DNA of 64,000 nucleotides from Haliangium sp050303215 (GCF_050303215.1 NZ_JBNLBH010000096.1:1-64000); one strand, 5' to 3'. Numbered from the stretch's first letter, positions 10,557 to 25,218 are shown. A program made the numbers and translations. The notes: generated by a model from the sequence alone, not told the origin.

Positions 10557-11021
10557 CTACTCGCCGCCGTGCTCGGCCGCCCGGTGGATGGCCCGGCGAA
10601 TGCGGTTGTACGTCCCGCATCGGCACAAGTTGCCCGACATGGCCGCGTCGATGTCGGCGTCGGTCGGCTTGGGCTTGGCCGCCAGCAGCGCCGCCGCCGA
10701 CATGATCTGCCCCGGCTGGCAGTATCCGCACTGGGGCACGTCCTCCTCGATCCACGCCTTCTCGAGCACCGCCCGCTGCTCCTCTGCCAAGCCCTCGATG
10801 GTCGTGATCTCGGCGTTGGCCGCCATCCCGACCGTGACCTGACAAGCGAAGCTCGGCGCGCCGTCCAAATGCACCGTGCAGGCGCGGCACTGGGCCACGC
10901 CGCAACCATACTTGGTGCCGGTGAGACCCACGAGATCGCGCAGCACCCACAGCAGTGGCATGTCCTCGGGAGCGTCGACGGCCTTCTTGATACCGTTGAT
11001 CGAGAGCTCGAACCTGGCCAT
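10557..11021 (-). CDS. [2Fe-2S] small subunit of a xanthine-dehydrogenase-family oxidoreductase (orphan)
   Basis: A 154-residue electron-transfer subunit (IorA/CoxS type). The plant-ferredoxin-like N-terminus has KYGCGVAQCRACTVHLDG for the first cluster. The helical C-terminal domain has CGYCQPGQIMSAAALLA and LCRCGTYNRIRRAI for the second. All eight expected cluster Cys are seen. Unlike its paralogue at 58886-59356, there is no molybdopterin large subunit next to it; the next gene downstream is the PP2C phosphatase, 137 bases away. The start MARFELSI at 11021 fits the family length; an upstream in-frame start would add 12 residues. Confidence 0.85.
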   Translation of the reverse strand: MARFELSINGIKKAVDAPEDMPLLWVLRDLVGLTGTKYGCGVAQCRACTVHLDGAPSFACQVTVGMAANAEITTIEGLAEEQRAVLEKAWIEEDVPQCGYCQPGQIMSAAALLAAKPKPTDADIDAAMSGNLCRCGTYNRIRRAIHRAAEHGGE

Positions 11022-11379
11022 GCTCCGCAGCGTACCCGGCGCCGCCACGGCGGGCAACGCCTATGCGCCGGTGTCGACGCTCGCCTCGTCGTCCCCCGGT
11101 CCCCGATCGGCGCCCGGCAAGCGCCCCGGGCCCCTCGCCGTCGCATGTTCCGCGCCAAATCCGTCGCCGGGCGCCGTCGCCAGACCCGTCGAGTGATCGG
11201 TCCGGCGGCGCCGGTCCGACACCGCCCGCGCAGGTCCGTGCCCGCGAGCCTGGAAAGCCAGGCCCAACCCTACTACACTTCGCAAGAAAGTTCACCGCGT
11301 GCAACTCGCGACGCGAACCGCCCGGCCAGTGACCCGGTTTCGTTTCGCTCGAACGTGTGCAACCATGCGAGCATAGACG
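11022..11379. other. Intergenic region between divergent genes
   Basis: This 358-base region separates the orphan [2Fe-2S] subunit (minus) from the kinase gene (plus). It must hold both promoters. I see no convincing hairpin, small gene or named operator in it. Confidence 0.5.
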
Positions 11380-13047
11380 TTGGCCGGTAACGACGAGAAA
11401 AAGCAGCCCGAGCTGTTCGGGCCGTACGAGGTGTACGAACGAATCGGCGTCGGCGGCATGGCGACGGTGCACCGGGCCAAGAAGCAGGGCATCGAGGGCT
11501 TCGAGCGGGTCGTGGCGCTCAAGCGCATGCTGTCGCACTTGGCCGACGACGACACTTTCATCAAGTCGTTCGTGCGCGAGGCCCGCCTGGCCTCCCAGCT
11601 CCAGCACAACAACATCATCCAGATCTACGATCTCGGCCGCGTCGACCGAGTGTACTACATCGCCATGGAGTACGTGCGCGGGCACGACCTGCGCAAGCTG
11701 CTCAAGCAGACCGCGTACGCCACCGGGCCGATGCCGCTGGCGATGATGCTCACCCTCATCCGCGAGCTGTGCGACGCCCTCGACTACGCCCACAATCTGG
11801 TCGACGACACCGGCGAGCCGCTGGGGCTGGTCCACCGCGACGTCTCGCCCTCCAACATCCTCATCGCCGCCGACGGCCACCTCAAGATCATCGACTTCGG
11901 CATCGCCAAGGCCACCTCGAGCTCGCTCCGGACCCTGAGCGGCCGGGTCAAGGGCAAGTTCGCCTATATGGCCCCAGAGGCTATCCAAGGCAAGAAGCTC
12001 GACCGCCGCACCGACATCTTCGCCATGGGCATCGTGGCCCACGAGATGCTCTCCGCCCGACCTCTCTTCGCGTCCAAGAATCAGTTCGATACCATCCGCA
12101 AGATCACCCAGGGCCAGGTCAAGCCGCCGTCCCACGACAACCCCGAGTGCCCGCCCGAACTCGACGAGATCGTGATGACGGCCCTGGCCAAGTCCCCCGA
12201 CGAGCGTTGGCAGAGCGCCGGCGCCATGCACCGGGCCCTCGATCACATCGCCAAGAAGCACGGGTTCCAGGCCACCAATCGCGAGATCGCCGAGTGGATC
12301 GAGTGGGCCTTCGAGCAGCCGCTGCAGTCCAAGCGGGTGCAGCCGAGCCAGAAACCGGCCAAGGAGGAGCCCGAGCCCCCAGCGGCCACGACCCAGCGCA
12401 CCAAGCCGATCAAACAACCGACGCTGCGGTCATCGGCGCCGGTGGTCCCGGTGAACAAGGATGACTCGGCCAGCATCGAGCTGGTCTGGGGGGTCCGCGG
12501 CTCCAGTCGCGGCAGCCAGCGCAGTGGGGGGCCGAACCCGGCCACCCCGACCGGTGATGGGTCCCAGGTAGGCGCGACCACGGACCGCGAGACCTCGGCG
12601 GGGCAACGGCGTTCGGGCGGCATCGAGGCCGTGCCGCAGCGCCTCGGCGGTGACCACAGCGGCTCGGGTCCGGGACGAAACGGCGCCGACGGCTCGCAGC
12701 CCTACGCCAGCGTCCAGGCCTGGCGCGAGGAGTCCAAGCCGGCCTCGATGCCCACGCAGCCTCAGCCCGACCCGCGCCAGCAGCGCCCGGCCGGCCAACC
12801 CACCATGCTGGGCGTCGCCCCGCCTCCAGGCCAGACCTGGAATGTGCCCAAGCTGAGCCCCCACGACCTGGCCGGCGGCTCGGGCTCGAACCCGACCGCG
12901 CGCACCCGCCAGCGCACTCGTCCGGCCCCGCCCGCCAAGCGCGATCAGCCGATGCGGGCCGCGACCTTCATCGTGCTCATCCTGCTGTTGTGCGCCAGCG
13001 CCGCGGTCGGCGGCTACTTCGCGGTCATGGCCATCACCGGGCCCTGA
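11380..13047 (+). CDS. Membrane-anchored Ser/Thr protein kinase
   Basis: Residues ~13-300 are a Hanks-type kinase: P-loop IGVGGMATVHRA, catalytic Lys in VVALKRM, HRDVSPSN catalytic loop (Asp154; the Ser after HRDV is the common myxobacterial variant), DFGIAKA and a MAPEAIQG activation-end motif. A long Pro/Gln/Ser-rich linker (~315-520) follows, then one C-terminal transmembrane helix (ATFIVLILLLCASAAVGGYF). The kinase is therefore cytoplasmic and tail-anchored, with no extracellular sensor. The start is TTG at 11380 with no clear Shine-Dalgarno; no better in-frame start precedes the kinase domain. The divergent PP2C gene nearby could oppose it. Confidence 0.9.
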   Translation: MAGNDEKKQPELFGPYEVYERIGVGGMATVHRAKKQGIEGFERVVALKRMLSHLADDDTFIKSFVREARLASQLQHNNIIQIYDLGRVDRVYYIAMEYVRGHDLRKLLKQTAYATGPMPLAMMLTLIRELCDALDYAHNLVDDTGEPLGLVHRDVSPSNILIAADGHLKIIDFGIAKATSSSLRTLSGRVKGKFAYMAPEAIQGKKLDRRTDIFAMGIVAHEMLSARPLFASKNQFDTIRKITQGQVKPPSHDNPECPPELDEIVMTALAKSPDERWQSAGAMHRALDHIAKKHGFQATNREIAEWIEWAFEQPLQSKRVQPSQKPAKEEPEPPAATTQRTKPIKQPTLRSSAPVVPVNKDDSASIELVWGVRGSSRGSQRSGGPNPATPTGDGSQVGATTDRETSAGQRRSGGIEAVPQRLGGDHSGSGPGRNGADGSQPYASVQAWREESKPASMPTQPQPDPRQQRPAGQPTMLGVAPPPGQTWNVPKLSPHDLAGGSGSNPTARTRQRTRPAPPAKRDQPMRAATFIVLILLLCASAAVGGYFAVMAITGP

Positions 13048-13199
13048 GCCCAGGCCGCCCGCGCACGCCCTTGGCCCGAGCCGGGCCCGCGCCCCCTCGG
13101 GTGTCCCCGCCGCTGTCCAACCCTGCGGCCGGCCGTGGCCCCGGGCAGATACGACCCCGGCAGGCGACCGCGACCAGCGTTCCGGGCTATGGTTCCTCC

Positions 13200-13505
13200 A
13201 TGCCGCTCTCCGGAAAGCAACGCCGCTACCTCCGCGCCCGTGGGCATGAGCTCGCGGCCATCGTCCAGATGGGCAAGGAGGGGCTGTCCCCCGCCCTCGT
13301 ACAGGCTGTCGATGACGCCCTCGATCAGCACGAGCTCATCAAGATACGCATCGGTCAGGGGGCCCTGATCGAGGGCAAACGCGACCGCCGCGCCGCCGCA
13401 GAGGACCTGGCCCGGCAGACCAAAAGCGAGGTCGCGCAGGTCCTGGGCAACACCCTGCTGCTGTACCGCCGCCACCCCGAAGAGCCCGAGATCGAGCTCC
13501 CCTGA
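13200..13505 (+). CDS. yhbY: YhbY-type CRM-domain RNA-binding protein
   Basis: A 101-residue single CRM (KH-like) domain protein: LSGKQRRYLRARGHEL, then VQMGKEGLSPALVQAVDDAL, HELIKIRI and LGNTLLLYRR, all in the expected order. YhbY associates with the pre-50S ribosomal subunit in E. coli. The start is ATG at 13200, matching the family N-terminus. It is a single gene with a normal length. Confidence 0.92.
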   Translation: MPLSGKQRRYLRARGHELAAIVQMGKEGLSPALVQAVDDALDQHELIKIRIGQGALIEGKRDRRAAAEDLARQTKSEVAQVLGNTLLLYRRHPEEPEIELP

Positions 13506-13687
13506 GCCGCCGGCAGCGCTGCTCGACACTCATCCCATCGCTCCATCGGCCTCGCCTCTGGCCAGCGCCACGCCTCGTCCTCCGGACTCGGTCGGCGAAG
13601 CAACCGGCCACCTCGTCCCCGCGAGCACGTCGGTTGTGTCACGGCTTTGTCACAACTCGACGATGGCAACCATGTTAATGAAAGCCC

Positions 13688-14413
13688 ATGTCCGGCACCG
13701 CTACCGGTGGATCGCAGAAGACCATCTTGCTCGTCGAAGACGAGGCCGACCTCGCCGTAACCTTGGAGTACAATCTCCAGCGCGACGGCTACCGGACGCG
13801 CGTCGCCCACGACGGGCGCACCGCCATCCACGAGATCGATCAAGACTCGAGCCTGGACGCGGTGATCCTCGACCTCATGCTGCCCGATATCTCGGGCACC
13901 GAAATCTGCAAGCACATCCGCGAGCAGGAGCGCACCCGTGACATCCCAGTCATCATGCTCACGGCCAAGGGAGAGGAAATCGACCGTGTGGTCGGCTTCG
14001 AGGTCGGCGCCGATGACTACGTGGTCAAGCCGTTCAGCGTGCGCGAGCTGCTGCTGCGGCTGCGCGCCCTGCTGCGCCGGGCCGAGCGGCCCGGGGCGAG
14101 CACCGACGTGCTGTCCTTCGATCGCGTGCGCCTGGATCGAGACGGGCATCGAGTGTGGGTCGACGAGTGCGAGGTCACCCTCACCGCGCTGGAGTTCCGG
14201 CTGCTGCACACCTTCATGTCCCGGCGCGGCCGTGTCCAAACCCGAGACGCGCTGCTGTCGGACGTCTGGGGCATCGAGGCCGACGTCACCACCCGCACCG
14301 TCGATACCCACGTCAAACGCCTGCGCGAGAAGCTGGGCGAGGCCGGGCGCTACATCGAGACCTTGCGCGGGGTCGGCTACCGCTTCCGCGATCGCCCCAT
14401 CGACGAGGACTGA
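13688..14413 (+). CDS. PhoB-like response regulator
   Basis: A 241-residue OmpR/PhoB-family regulator. The receiver domain (12-130) has the acidic pair in VEDEAD, phospho-acceptor Asp62 in VILDLMLPD, a Thr in IMLTAKGE and Lys114 in YVVKPFS. The C-terminal winged helix (~145-236) contains LTALEFRLLHTFM, VQTRDALLSDVWG, RTVDTHVKRLREKLG and LRGVGYRF. It is followed 42 bases later by its probable cognate kinase. No pst transport or phoU genes are in the window, so phosphate sensing is only a guess from family resemblance. Confidence 0.9.
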   Translation: MSGTATGGSQKTILLVEDEADLAVTLEYNLQRDGYRTRVAHDGRTAIHEIDQDSSLDAVILDLMLPDISGTEICKHIREQERTRDIPVIMLTAKGEEIDRVVGFEVGADDYVVKPFSVRELLLRLRALLRRAERPGASTDVLSFDRVRLDRDGHRVWVDECEVTLTALEFRLLHTFMSRRGRVQTRDALLSDVWGIEADVTTRTVDTHVKRLREKLGEAGRYIETLRGVGYRFRDRPIDED

Positions 14414-14455
14414 CCGCCCTACCGGCGGCGCCGCCGCCCTCGGCTCGAGGCTGCC

Positions 14456-16198
<1,743 letters not shown>

Positions 16199-16228
16199 CC
16201 CGACGGCCAGCCGGTGCCGTCTGCCCGG

Positions 16229-16813
16229 TCAGTTCAAGTCGTCGAAGTCGCTGAGCTGCCAGTCGTCGTCGTCCTCGTCCTCGTCCTCGTCCCCCTCGTC
16301 CTCGTCGTCCTCGTCATCCTCGTCGAGGCCGCCCAGCGCGCGGATCAGCTCGGCCTCGTCGTCCTCGGCCTCGTCCTCCTCGTCCTCCTCGTCGGGGTCG
16401 AACTCGGTCAGCCCCTCGAGCTCGCCCTCTTCGTCCTCGTCGTCCTCCTCGGCGTCCCCCTTGTACGACTCGGCGCTCAGGATTCCGAACAGGTCCTCCT
16501 CTTCGACCCCGTCGTCCCCCTCCTCGTCCTCCTCGTCCTCCTCGACCGCCTCTTCGTCCTCGTCCTCTGTGACGGCCCACTGCGCGGCGCCGTCGTCGTC
16601 ATCGTCTTCAGCGTCGCCGGCCTCGACCGGAATGGCGCCGCTCACGCCGGCCCCGGGGGACGCGTCTTCGTCCACAGCCTCGGCGGCCACTTCGACGACG
16701 TCGGCGACGGTGTCGAGGTCGGTAGGCGCCGTGGTGAGCGTCTCGGTGAGCGTCTCGGTGAGCGTCTTGGTGATCTGGCGCCTCGTGATCGGTGGACGTC
16801 TCTTGAATCCCAT
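16229..16813 (-). CDS. Extremely acidic low-complexity protein
   Basis: A 194-residue protein with a short basic start (MGFKRRPPITRRQITKTL), a threonine-rich repeat (TLTETLTETLTT) and then a region built mostly of Asp and Glu interrupted by short hydrophobic islands (EEDLFGILSAESYKG, AELIRALGGL, WQLSDFDDLN). GAGGGAGTGATAGCC precedes the ATG at 16813, which supports translation. I recognise no domain. Such acidic proteins can act as DNA or RNA mimics, histone-like partners or chaperone-type binders, but that is speculation. It is convergent with the histidine kinase gene, 30 bases from its stop. Confidence 0.7.
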   Translation of the reverse strand: MGFKRRPPITRRQITKTLTETLTETLTTAPTDLDTVADVVEVAAEAVDEDASPGAGVSGAIPVEAGDAEDDDDDGAAQWAVTEDEDEEAVEEDEEDEEGDDGVEEEDLFGILSAESYKGDAEEDDEDEEGELEGLTEFDPDEEDEEDEAEDDEAELIRALGGLDEDDEDDEDEGDEDEDEDDDDWQLSDFDDLN

Positions 16814-16959
16814 GGCTATCACTCCCTCTCGGGGTTGCGAATCGACCTGTTGGCTGTTTCCCTGGCTGGTCGCGCACACCCCGCTCCTGGCCGCGACCGC
16901 CACCCGGTGTGCAACTCGAAGTGTATTCCCATTCGCGGCCCGAATCTCAAGTGCCGGGC

Positions 16960-17976
<1,017 letters not shown>

Positions 17977-18028
17977 GGGCCGGCACCATAGCCCAAATCG
18001 GCCCCCGCGGGACGCGGCACAGGCGCGC

Positions 18029-18661
18029 TCAGCGGGGCTCGCCGCGCTGACCAAGGGTCTCCAGATCGGCGCAGGTATTGAGGTTGACGAAGCTGTGCAA
18101 CGCGGGGTCGACCGCGCGCAGGGCCGACTCCTCGATCCGGCGCACCGACAGCCCGGGCTCGTCGAGCAGGCCGGCGGTCCGGCGCTGACCGCCGGCCAGG
18201 CGGCGCTCGATTGGGTCCAGGCAGGCGCGGCCGTAGAGCGCCAGCAGCGGCTCGGGCAGACCGCCGACGAAGGGCATCACGATGTCCACCCCGGGCTCGC
18301 AGCCGGCGAGCACGAGGTCGACGACCGCCGGGACGAGATAGGGCATGTCACCGGCGACCGCGAGCAGGTGCGGGGCCGGGCTCCAGGTCAGGGCCGCTGC
18401 CAGCCCAGCGAGGGGGCCCTGGTCGGCGATCCGGTCGGCGAGCACGGGCAGGCCGGCGGCGCGGAAGGGCTCGGGGTCGTTGGCCGAGATGGCCACGGTG
18501 GCCAGCCGAGGCGCCAACACGGCGAGCTGACGGGCGAGAACGGTGCGGCCGCCGACCTCGATCAAGGCCTTGTGCCGACCGCCCAGTCGCCGGGCCCGGC
18601 CGCCGCACAGAATCACGCCCGCGACCGCGCTGGCCCCGGGCCCGGTCACAGGGGTGATCAC
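18029..18661 (-). CDS. mobA: Molybdenum cofactor nucleotidyltransferase (MobA-like)
   Basis: A 210-residue MobA/MocA-type protein that attaches GMP (or CMP) to molybdopterin. It has the nucleotide-binding signature LCGGRARRLGGRHKAL at the N-terminus, ADRIADQGPLAGLAAAL and the metal-binding VAGDMPYLVP. The start is GTG at 18661, overlapping the stop of the M24 gene by four bases (GTGA), so translation is probably coupled. Its product could serve the xanthine-dehydrogenase-family molybdoenzyme at 56586-58889, although that family usually carries the cytosine form of the cofactor. MobA and MocA cannot be separated with confidence by eye. Confidence 0.85.
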   Translation of the reverse strand: MITPVTGPGASAVAGVILCGGRARRLGGRHKALIEVGGRTVLARQLAVLAPRLATVAISANDPEPFRAAGLPVLADRIADQGPLAGLAAALTWSPAPHLLAVAGDMPYLVPAVVDLVLAGCEPGVDIVMPFVGGLPEPLLALYGRACLDPIERRLAGGQRRTAGLLDEPGLSVRRIEESALRAVDPALHSFVNLNTCADLETLGQRGEPR

Positions 18662-20016
18662 GGCGCCAGCAGCGGCGTGATCTCGGTCTGCGCGGGCGTG
18701 CTCACCTCTACCCCGCCGGGCCCGATGTGGACGTTGACGGCCGAGCGCATGCCCATCTCGCCCTTGACGTACAGGCCCGGCGCCACGGTGAACCCCGCGC
18801 CCATGAGCAGGGCCCGGGTGTCGCGGGTGATGTAGTCGTCGAGGTTGGCGCCGCCACCGTTTAGGTCGGTGTCGAGGGAGTGGCCGGTGCGGTCCAGGAA
18901 GGCGTCCCCCAACCCGGCCCGCTCGAGCACGGCCCGAGCCGCTCGATCGACTTCGTGGCCTTTGACTACCCGGCGCCGCTGCACCCGCTCTTCGATCAGC
19001 TTCACGGCCGCGTCACGGGCCTCGACCAGGGCGGCGAAGGGGCCGGTGAAGCGAGCCGGAACCTGGTCGCCGACGTAGGCCATCCAGGTGGTGGTCGCGT
19101 ACACGGCCCGGGGCTGGTCGGCGACCCGCGCGGCCATGTCGATGAGCAGGAGGTCGCCGCGCTGGATCGCGACCTGGCCGGCGGCACCGGTCACGTACGC
19201 GGGGTCGGCGGCGTTCACGGTGGTGGCCACGATGGGGCGCGGCCCGTCCAGGCCCCGAACCTTGTAACCGCGCAGCAGGAAGTCTTGCACCTCTGCCTCG
19301 GTGACGGGCTGGTCTGCGCGTACGCGCTCGGTCACGAAGGCCAGCGCGGCCTGACGGAGCTGGGTGAGGTGGTGCCCGGCCACGTAGTGGGACACCCGCT
19401 GCTCTGGGCGCCACAGCGACTTGGCCAGCAGGACCAGGTCGGCCGAGGACCGCACCGTGACCCCCTGGGCCCGCACCAGCTCGACGGTGCCGGCGTCGAC
19501 CCGGGCGAGATCCGGCAGCGCCGCCATGGGCGAGTACTCCATCGCCACCTCGCCGATGCCCGAGAGCATGCCGGCCAGGCCGCGCTCGAGGCTGGCGTAG
19601 TCGGTGTACTCGACGGTGCGTCCGGGCAGGTGGGCGAAGCGCCCGGCGTCGGCGCGGTGGACCAGGAGCACGGGCTCACCCTGGGCCGGGACCAAGTAGA
19701 ACCAGCGATGGAAGGCCTGACCCCCGGTGGGCCGGGCCACGGCCAGGGCGATGGGGTTCTGGCCCTGGCGGTCATAGAGCAGCCAGCCGTTGATCTGCTG
19801 GATCTCCAAGATGCCCTGGACCGACTCCATGTCGAGTTCGAAGCGACCGGCCTCGTCCGCCTGCTGGGCCGCGGCCGGGGCCGCACCGGCGGTCAGGAGC
19901 AGGGCCCAGACCAGGCCCCAGCGCCACGATAGGATGCGCAAAACGAGGGTGCGCAGAACGGCGCCGCCGCGGGGGCGGGCACGGGTGACGGAAGGGGGAG
20001 CGTAGGGTCGCGGCAT
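18658..20016 (-). CDS. Exported M24 (Xaa-Pro aminopeptidase-like) protein with lost metal ligands
   Basis: 452 residues with a signal-like hydrophobic segment (WGLVWALLLTAGAAPAAAQQ, ~33-52), so probably periplasmic. The fold is clear: a creatinase-like N-terminal domain, then the pita-bread domain from ~205. Of the five M24 metal ligands, Asp293 (LLLIDMAARV) and His379 (RTGHSLD) are present. The second Asp is Thr308 (VYATTTW, where relatives have VYADITW), the first Glu is Ala412 (VAPGLY for IEPGLY) and the last Glu is Ala426 (MRSAVNV for RSEVNV). The alignment was done by eye. It is therefore likely a non-catalytic or altered member. Coupled to mobA by a GTGA overlap; 16 bases after suhB. 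Confidence 0.85.
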   Translation of the reverse strand: MPRPYAPPSVTRARPRGGAVLRTLVLRILSWRWGLVWALLLTAGAAPAAAQQADEAGRFELDMESVQGILEIQQINGWLLYDRQGQNPIALAVARPTGGQAFHRWFYLVPAQGEPVLLVHRADAGRFAHLPGRTVEYTDYASLERGLAGMLSGIGEVAMEYSPMAALPDLARVDAGTVELVRAQGVTVRSSADLVLLAKSLWRPEQRVSHYVAGHHLTQLRQAALAFVTERVRADQPVTEAEVQDFLLRGYKVRGLDGPRPIVATTVNAADPAYVTGAAGQVAIQRGDLLLIDMAARVADQPRAVYATTTWMAYVGDQVPARFTGPFAALVEARDAAVKLIEERVQRRRVVKGHEVDRAARAVLERAGLGDAFLDRTGHSLDTDLNGGGANLDDYITRDTRALLMGAGFTVAPGLYVKGEMGMRSAVNVHIGPGGVEVSTPAQTEITPLLAP

Positions 20017-20032
20017 GGTGGGTCCAGAGGGG

Positions 20033-20941
20033 TCACTCGGGAGAGGGCGGCGGGGTCGCGCCCGGCAAGGTCGCCAGCTCGGCGAGCATGGCGTCGTGAA
20101 TCATACCGTTGGAGGCCACGATCTCGCCTGTGCTCGGGCGCACAGGGCCGCCGGTGAAGCTCGAGATGCGCCCCCCGGCCTCCTCGACCAGGACCATGCC
20201 GGCGGCGATGTCCCAGGGCTTGAGCTGGTTCTCCCAATAGCCGTCGAACCAGCCCCGCGCGACCATGCACAGGTCGAGGGAGGCCGAGCCCATGCGCCGG
20301 CAGGCCCCGGCCCGGCGCTGAAAGTGCGCCCAGCGGTCGAAGTTGTTGTCGGGGTTGGTGGCGCGATCGTAGGGGAAGCCGGTGGCCAGCATCGCCTGGG
20401 GCAACGCCGCGACCCCGCTCACCCGCACCCGCTCCCCGTTGACGAAGGCGCCCCCGCCCAGGTGGGCGTAGTGCTCCCAGCCCAGGGCGGGCGCGTGCAC
20501 GACCCCGACGATGGGCCGCCCCCGGCGCTCGAGCGCGATCGAGACGGCGAACATGGGCACACCGTGGGCGAAGTTGACCGTGCCGTCGATGGGGTCCACC
20601 AGCCAGCGGTCTCGTGCCTCGCCGGCCTCGTCGCCGCCGTCTTCGGTTGCCTCGGCGCCGGCCGGGCTCCAGCCCCCGCGCTCCTCGCCCAGCAGCGCGA
20701 TGTCGGGCGTGAGCGCCTGCAAGCGCTCGCGGATGAGGTCCTCACTGCGCCGGTCCCACTCGGTGACCAGGTCGCGGGGGTTGGCCTTGGTGTCGATGGG
20801 TCCGATTCGGCCGGCGGCGCCGCGCAGCAGCGTGGCGGCCTCGCCGGCGACCCGACGGGCGATGTCGAGCGCCTCCTGGGCCTCTCGGCGCGTGTTCGGG
20901 CCCGGGCGCTCGCGCTCGCGGGTGGGAGGCAGGGCGCTCAT
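20033..20941 (-). CDS. suhB: Inositol monophosphatase family protein (SuhB-like)
   Basis: A Mg-dependent sugar/inositol phosphatase of 302 residues. The metal and substrate motifs are all visible: TKANPRDLVTEWD, LLGEERGG, WLVDPIDGTVNFAHG and the C-terminal PWDIAAGMVLVEEAGGRI. The N-terminus has ~20 extra polar residues. It begins 4 bases after the stop of the mpl fusion gene and clearly belongs to that operon. Confidence 0.92.
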   Translation of the reverse strand: MSALPPTRERERPGPNTRREAQEALDIARRVAGEAATLLRGAAGRIGPIDTKANPRDLVTEWDRRSEDLIRERLQALTPDIALLGEERGGWSPAGAEATEDGGDEAGEARDRWLVDPIDGTVNFAHGVPMFAVSIALERRGRPIVGVVHAPALGWEHYAHLGGGAFVNGERVRVSGVAALPQAMLATGFPYDRATNPDNNFDRWAHFQRRAGACRRMGSASLDLCMVARGWFDGYWENQLKPWDIAAGMVLVEEAGGRISSFTGGPVRPSTGEIVASNGMIHDAMLAELATLPGATPPPSPE

Positions 20942-20945
20942 CGGC

Positions 20946-22799
<1,854 letters not shown>

Positions 22800-22923
22800 A
22801 GCGAGGGGAGGCTACTCGCTCGCCCGGGCCAGGTCAAACGGGTTTGCACCGCGATCCGGCGCCGTCGTACACTCTCGTCGAGGGGCTCGTGGCGGCCTCG
22901 ACCCAGTCGCTCACGATCGCGCC

Positions 22924-23298
22924 ATGGCACCGGAATCAAAGGACAAGCCGCAGCATTTCCGGACCAAACCCAGGCCCGGCCGCGTGCTCGTGGTTCGATA
23001 TCGGGTCGCCGGTACCAGCGCCCCCGAGGCCGCCGCCGTCACCCGCGACGTGGGCCCGGGCGGGGCATTCATCACCTGCGCCGAACCGCTCCCGGTCGGG
23101 ACCGAGCTCGAGCTGCGCCTCCAACTCCCCGCCACCCGCCTCCACCCCGGGCAGACCCTGACCGTGCTCGCCGAGGTGCGCTGGCACGGGCACGAGCACC
23201 GATCGGCTGGCATGGGGGTGGCCTTCCGCCCCCTGGGCGCCGAGGAGGCCCTCGCGCTGGGTGAGTACTTTGCCTCCCTGACTGGGAGCGAGGCCTGA
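22924..23298 (+). CDS. PilZ domain protein
   Basis: 124 residues with a single PilZ barrel: RVLVVRYRV, TRDVGPGGAFI (the D/N-x-S-x-x-G-like loop), ELELRLQLP, VLAEVRWHG and a GMGVAFRPL end, as in the myxobacterial PilZ subtype. PilZ domains generally bind cyclic di-GMP; the Arg-rich first motif here (PGRVLVVRYR) is only a partial match, so binding is uncertain. It is followed 15 bases later by a small exported protein. Confidence 0.85.
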   Translation: MAPESKDKPQHFRTKPRPGRVLVVRYRVAGTSAPEAAAVTRDVGPGGAFITCAEPLPVGTELELRLQLPATRLHPGQTLTVLAEVRWHGHEHRSAGMGVAFRPLGAEEALALGEYFASLTGSEA

Positions 23299-23313
23299 CG
23301 GGCCCGCGGCGCG

Positions 23314-23715
23314 ATGAACCTGCTCGGGCTGACACTGACCTGCTGGGCGCTGCTGGCGCCGGCGCCGCGCCCCGTCCCCCCGCCGCTCGCGGCCGCGTCC
23401 CCGGGGTCCGCGCAGATGCGCGCCGAGCTCACCCGGCTCGAGGGACATCGGGTCCGGGTCGCCGCGGACGGCAGTGGCTACGTCATCGAGGACATCGCCG
23501 GGGAGGGGCCGCCGCTGGTTGGCGTGATCGAACGCCGAGGCCAAGCGCTGTGGCTGGTCACCCAGGACGGCGCGTACCGCCTCACCGGCCCGCTGGCCAA
23601 GCCGCGCATCACCGGCCCCAGCTATAAGATATGGGTGTTGGGCACGGCGACCGGGGGCGCCGGGGGGCCCGCCCTGCGGGTCAGACGATTGGGTGTGCTG
23701 GCGCCGCCGTGGTGA
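23314..23715 (+). CDS. Small exported protein of unknown function
   Basis: 133 residues beginning with a short hydrophobic export signal (MNLLGLTLTCWALLAPAP) and a Pro/Ala-rich stretch. The rest looks like a small beta-rich domain (RVAADGSGYVIEDIAGEG, ALWLVTQDGAYRLTGPLA). I recognise no family. It sits directly behind the PilZ gene and probably shares its transcript. It is convergent with the phosphoesterase gene, 9 bases away. Confidence 0.55.
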   Translation: MNLLGLTLTCWALLAPAPRPVPPPLAAASPGSAQMRAELTRLEGHRVRVAADGSGYVIEDIAGEGPPLVGVIERRGQALWLVTQDGAYRLTGPLAKPRITGPSYKIWVLGTATGGAGGPALRVRRLGVLAPPW

Positions 23716-23724
23716 GCCACGAGC

Positions 23725-24924
<1,200 letters not shown>

Positions 24925-25182
24925 GGAGGTTCCTGGCGATGGGACAGGGAGCGTACTTCACCCGCGCCGTGGACGCAGCCGGCGTGCGCGGACAGCCGCC
25001 GGGCACAGCCAGCGCGAGACGACGAGGTCGGCGACGTGGGGAGAGGCCCTGCTAGTGTAGCCCCTGTTGGAGCCCGCGCCACGGCCTCGGAACCCGGGGG
25101 GGAGCGCCGTCGCCACCGACGGGCTCGGACCCGGCGCACGGCCCACGTGAACACCGTCAGCGCCGGCACACGCATCTCACGG

Positions 25183-25218
25183 CACAAAAAAAGCGACCCG
25201 TGGGTCGCTTTCTTTGTG
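25183..25218. terminator. Bidirectional intrinsic terminator
   Basis: A perfect 10-bp stem (AAAGCGACCC at 25190-25199, its complement at 25202-25211) with a 2-base loop is extended by CACAAA/TTTGTG after one mismatch. The A-run on the left and T-run on the right give a terminator readable in both directions. No gene abuts it closely, so which transcript it ends is unclear. Confidence 0.8.

Noticed and set aside
16229..16600. Repetitive GTC/CTC-rich DNA that looks like a simple repeat or CRISPR-like array
   Set aside because: It is the codon pattern of Asp/Glu runs in a real ORF; there are no spacers or fixed repeat length.
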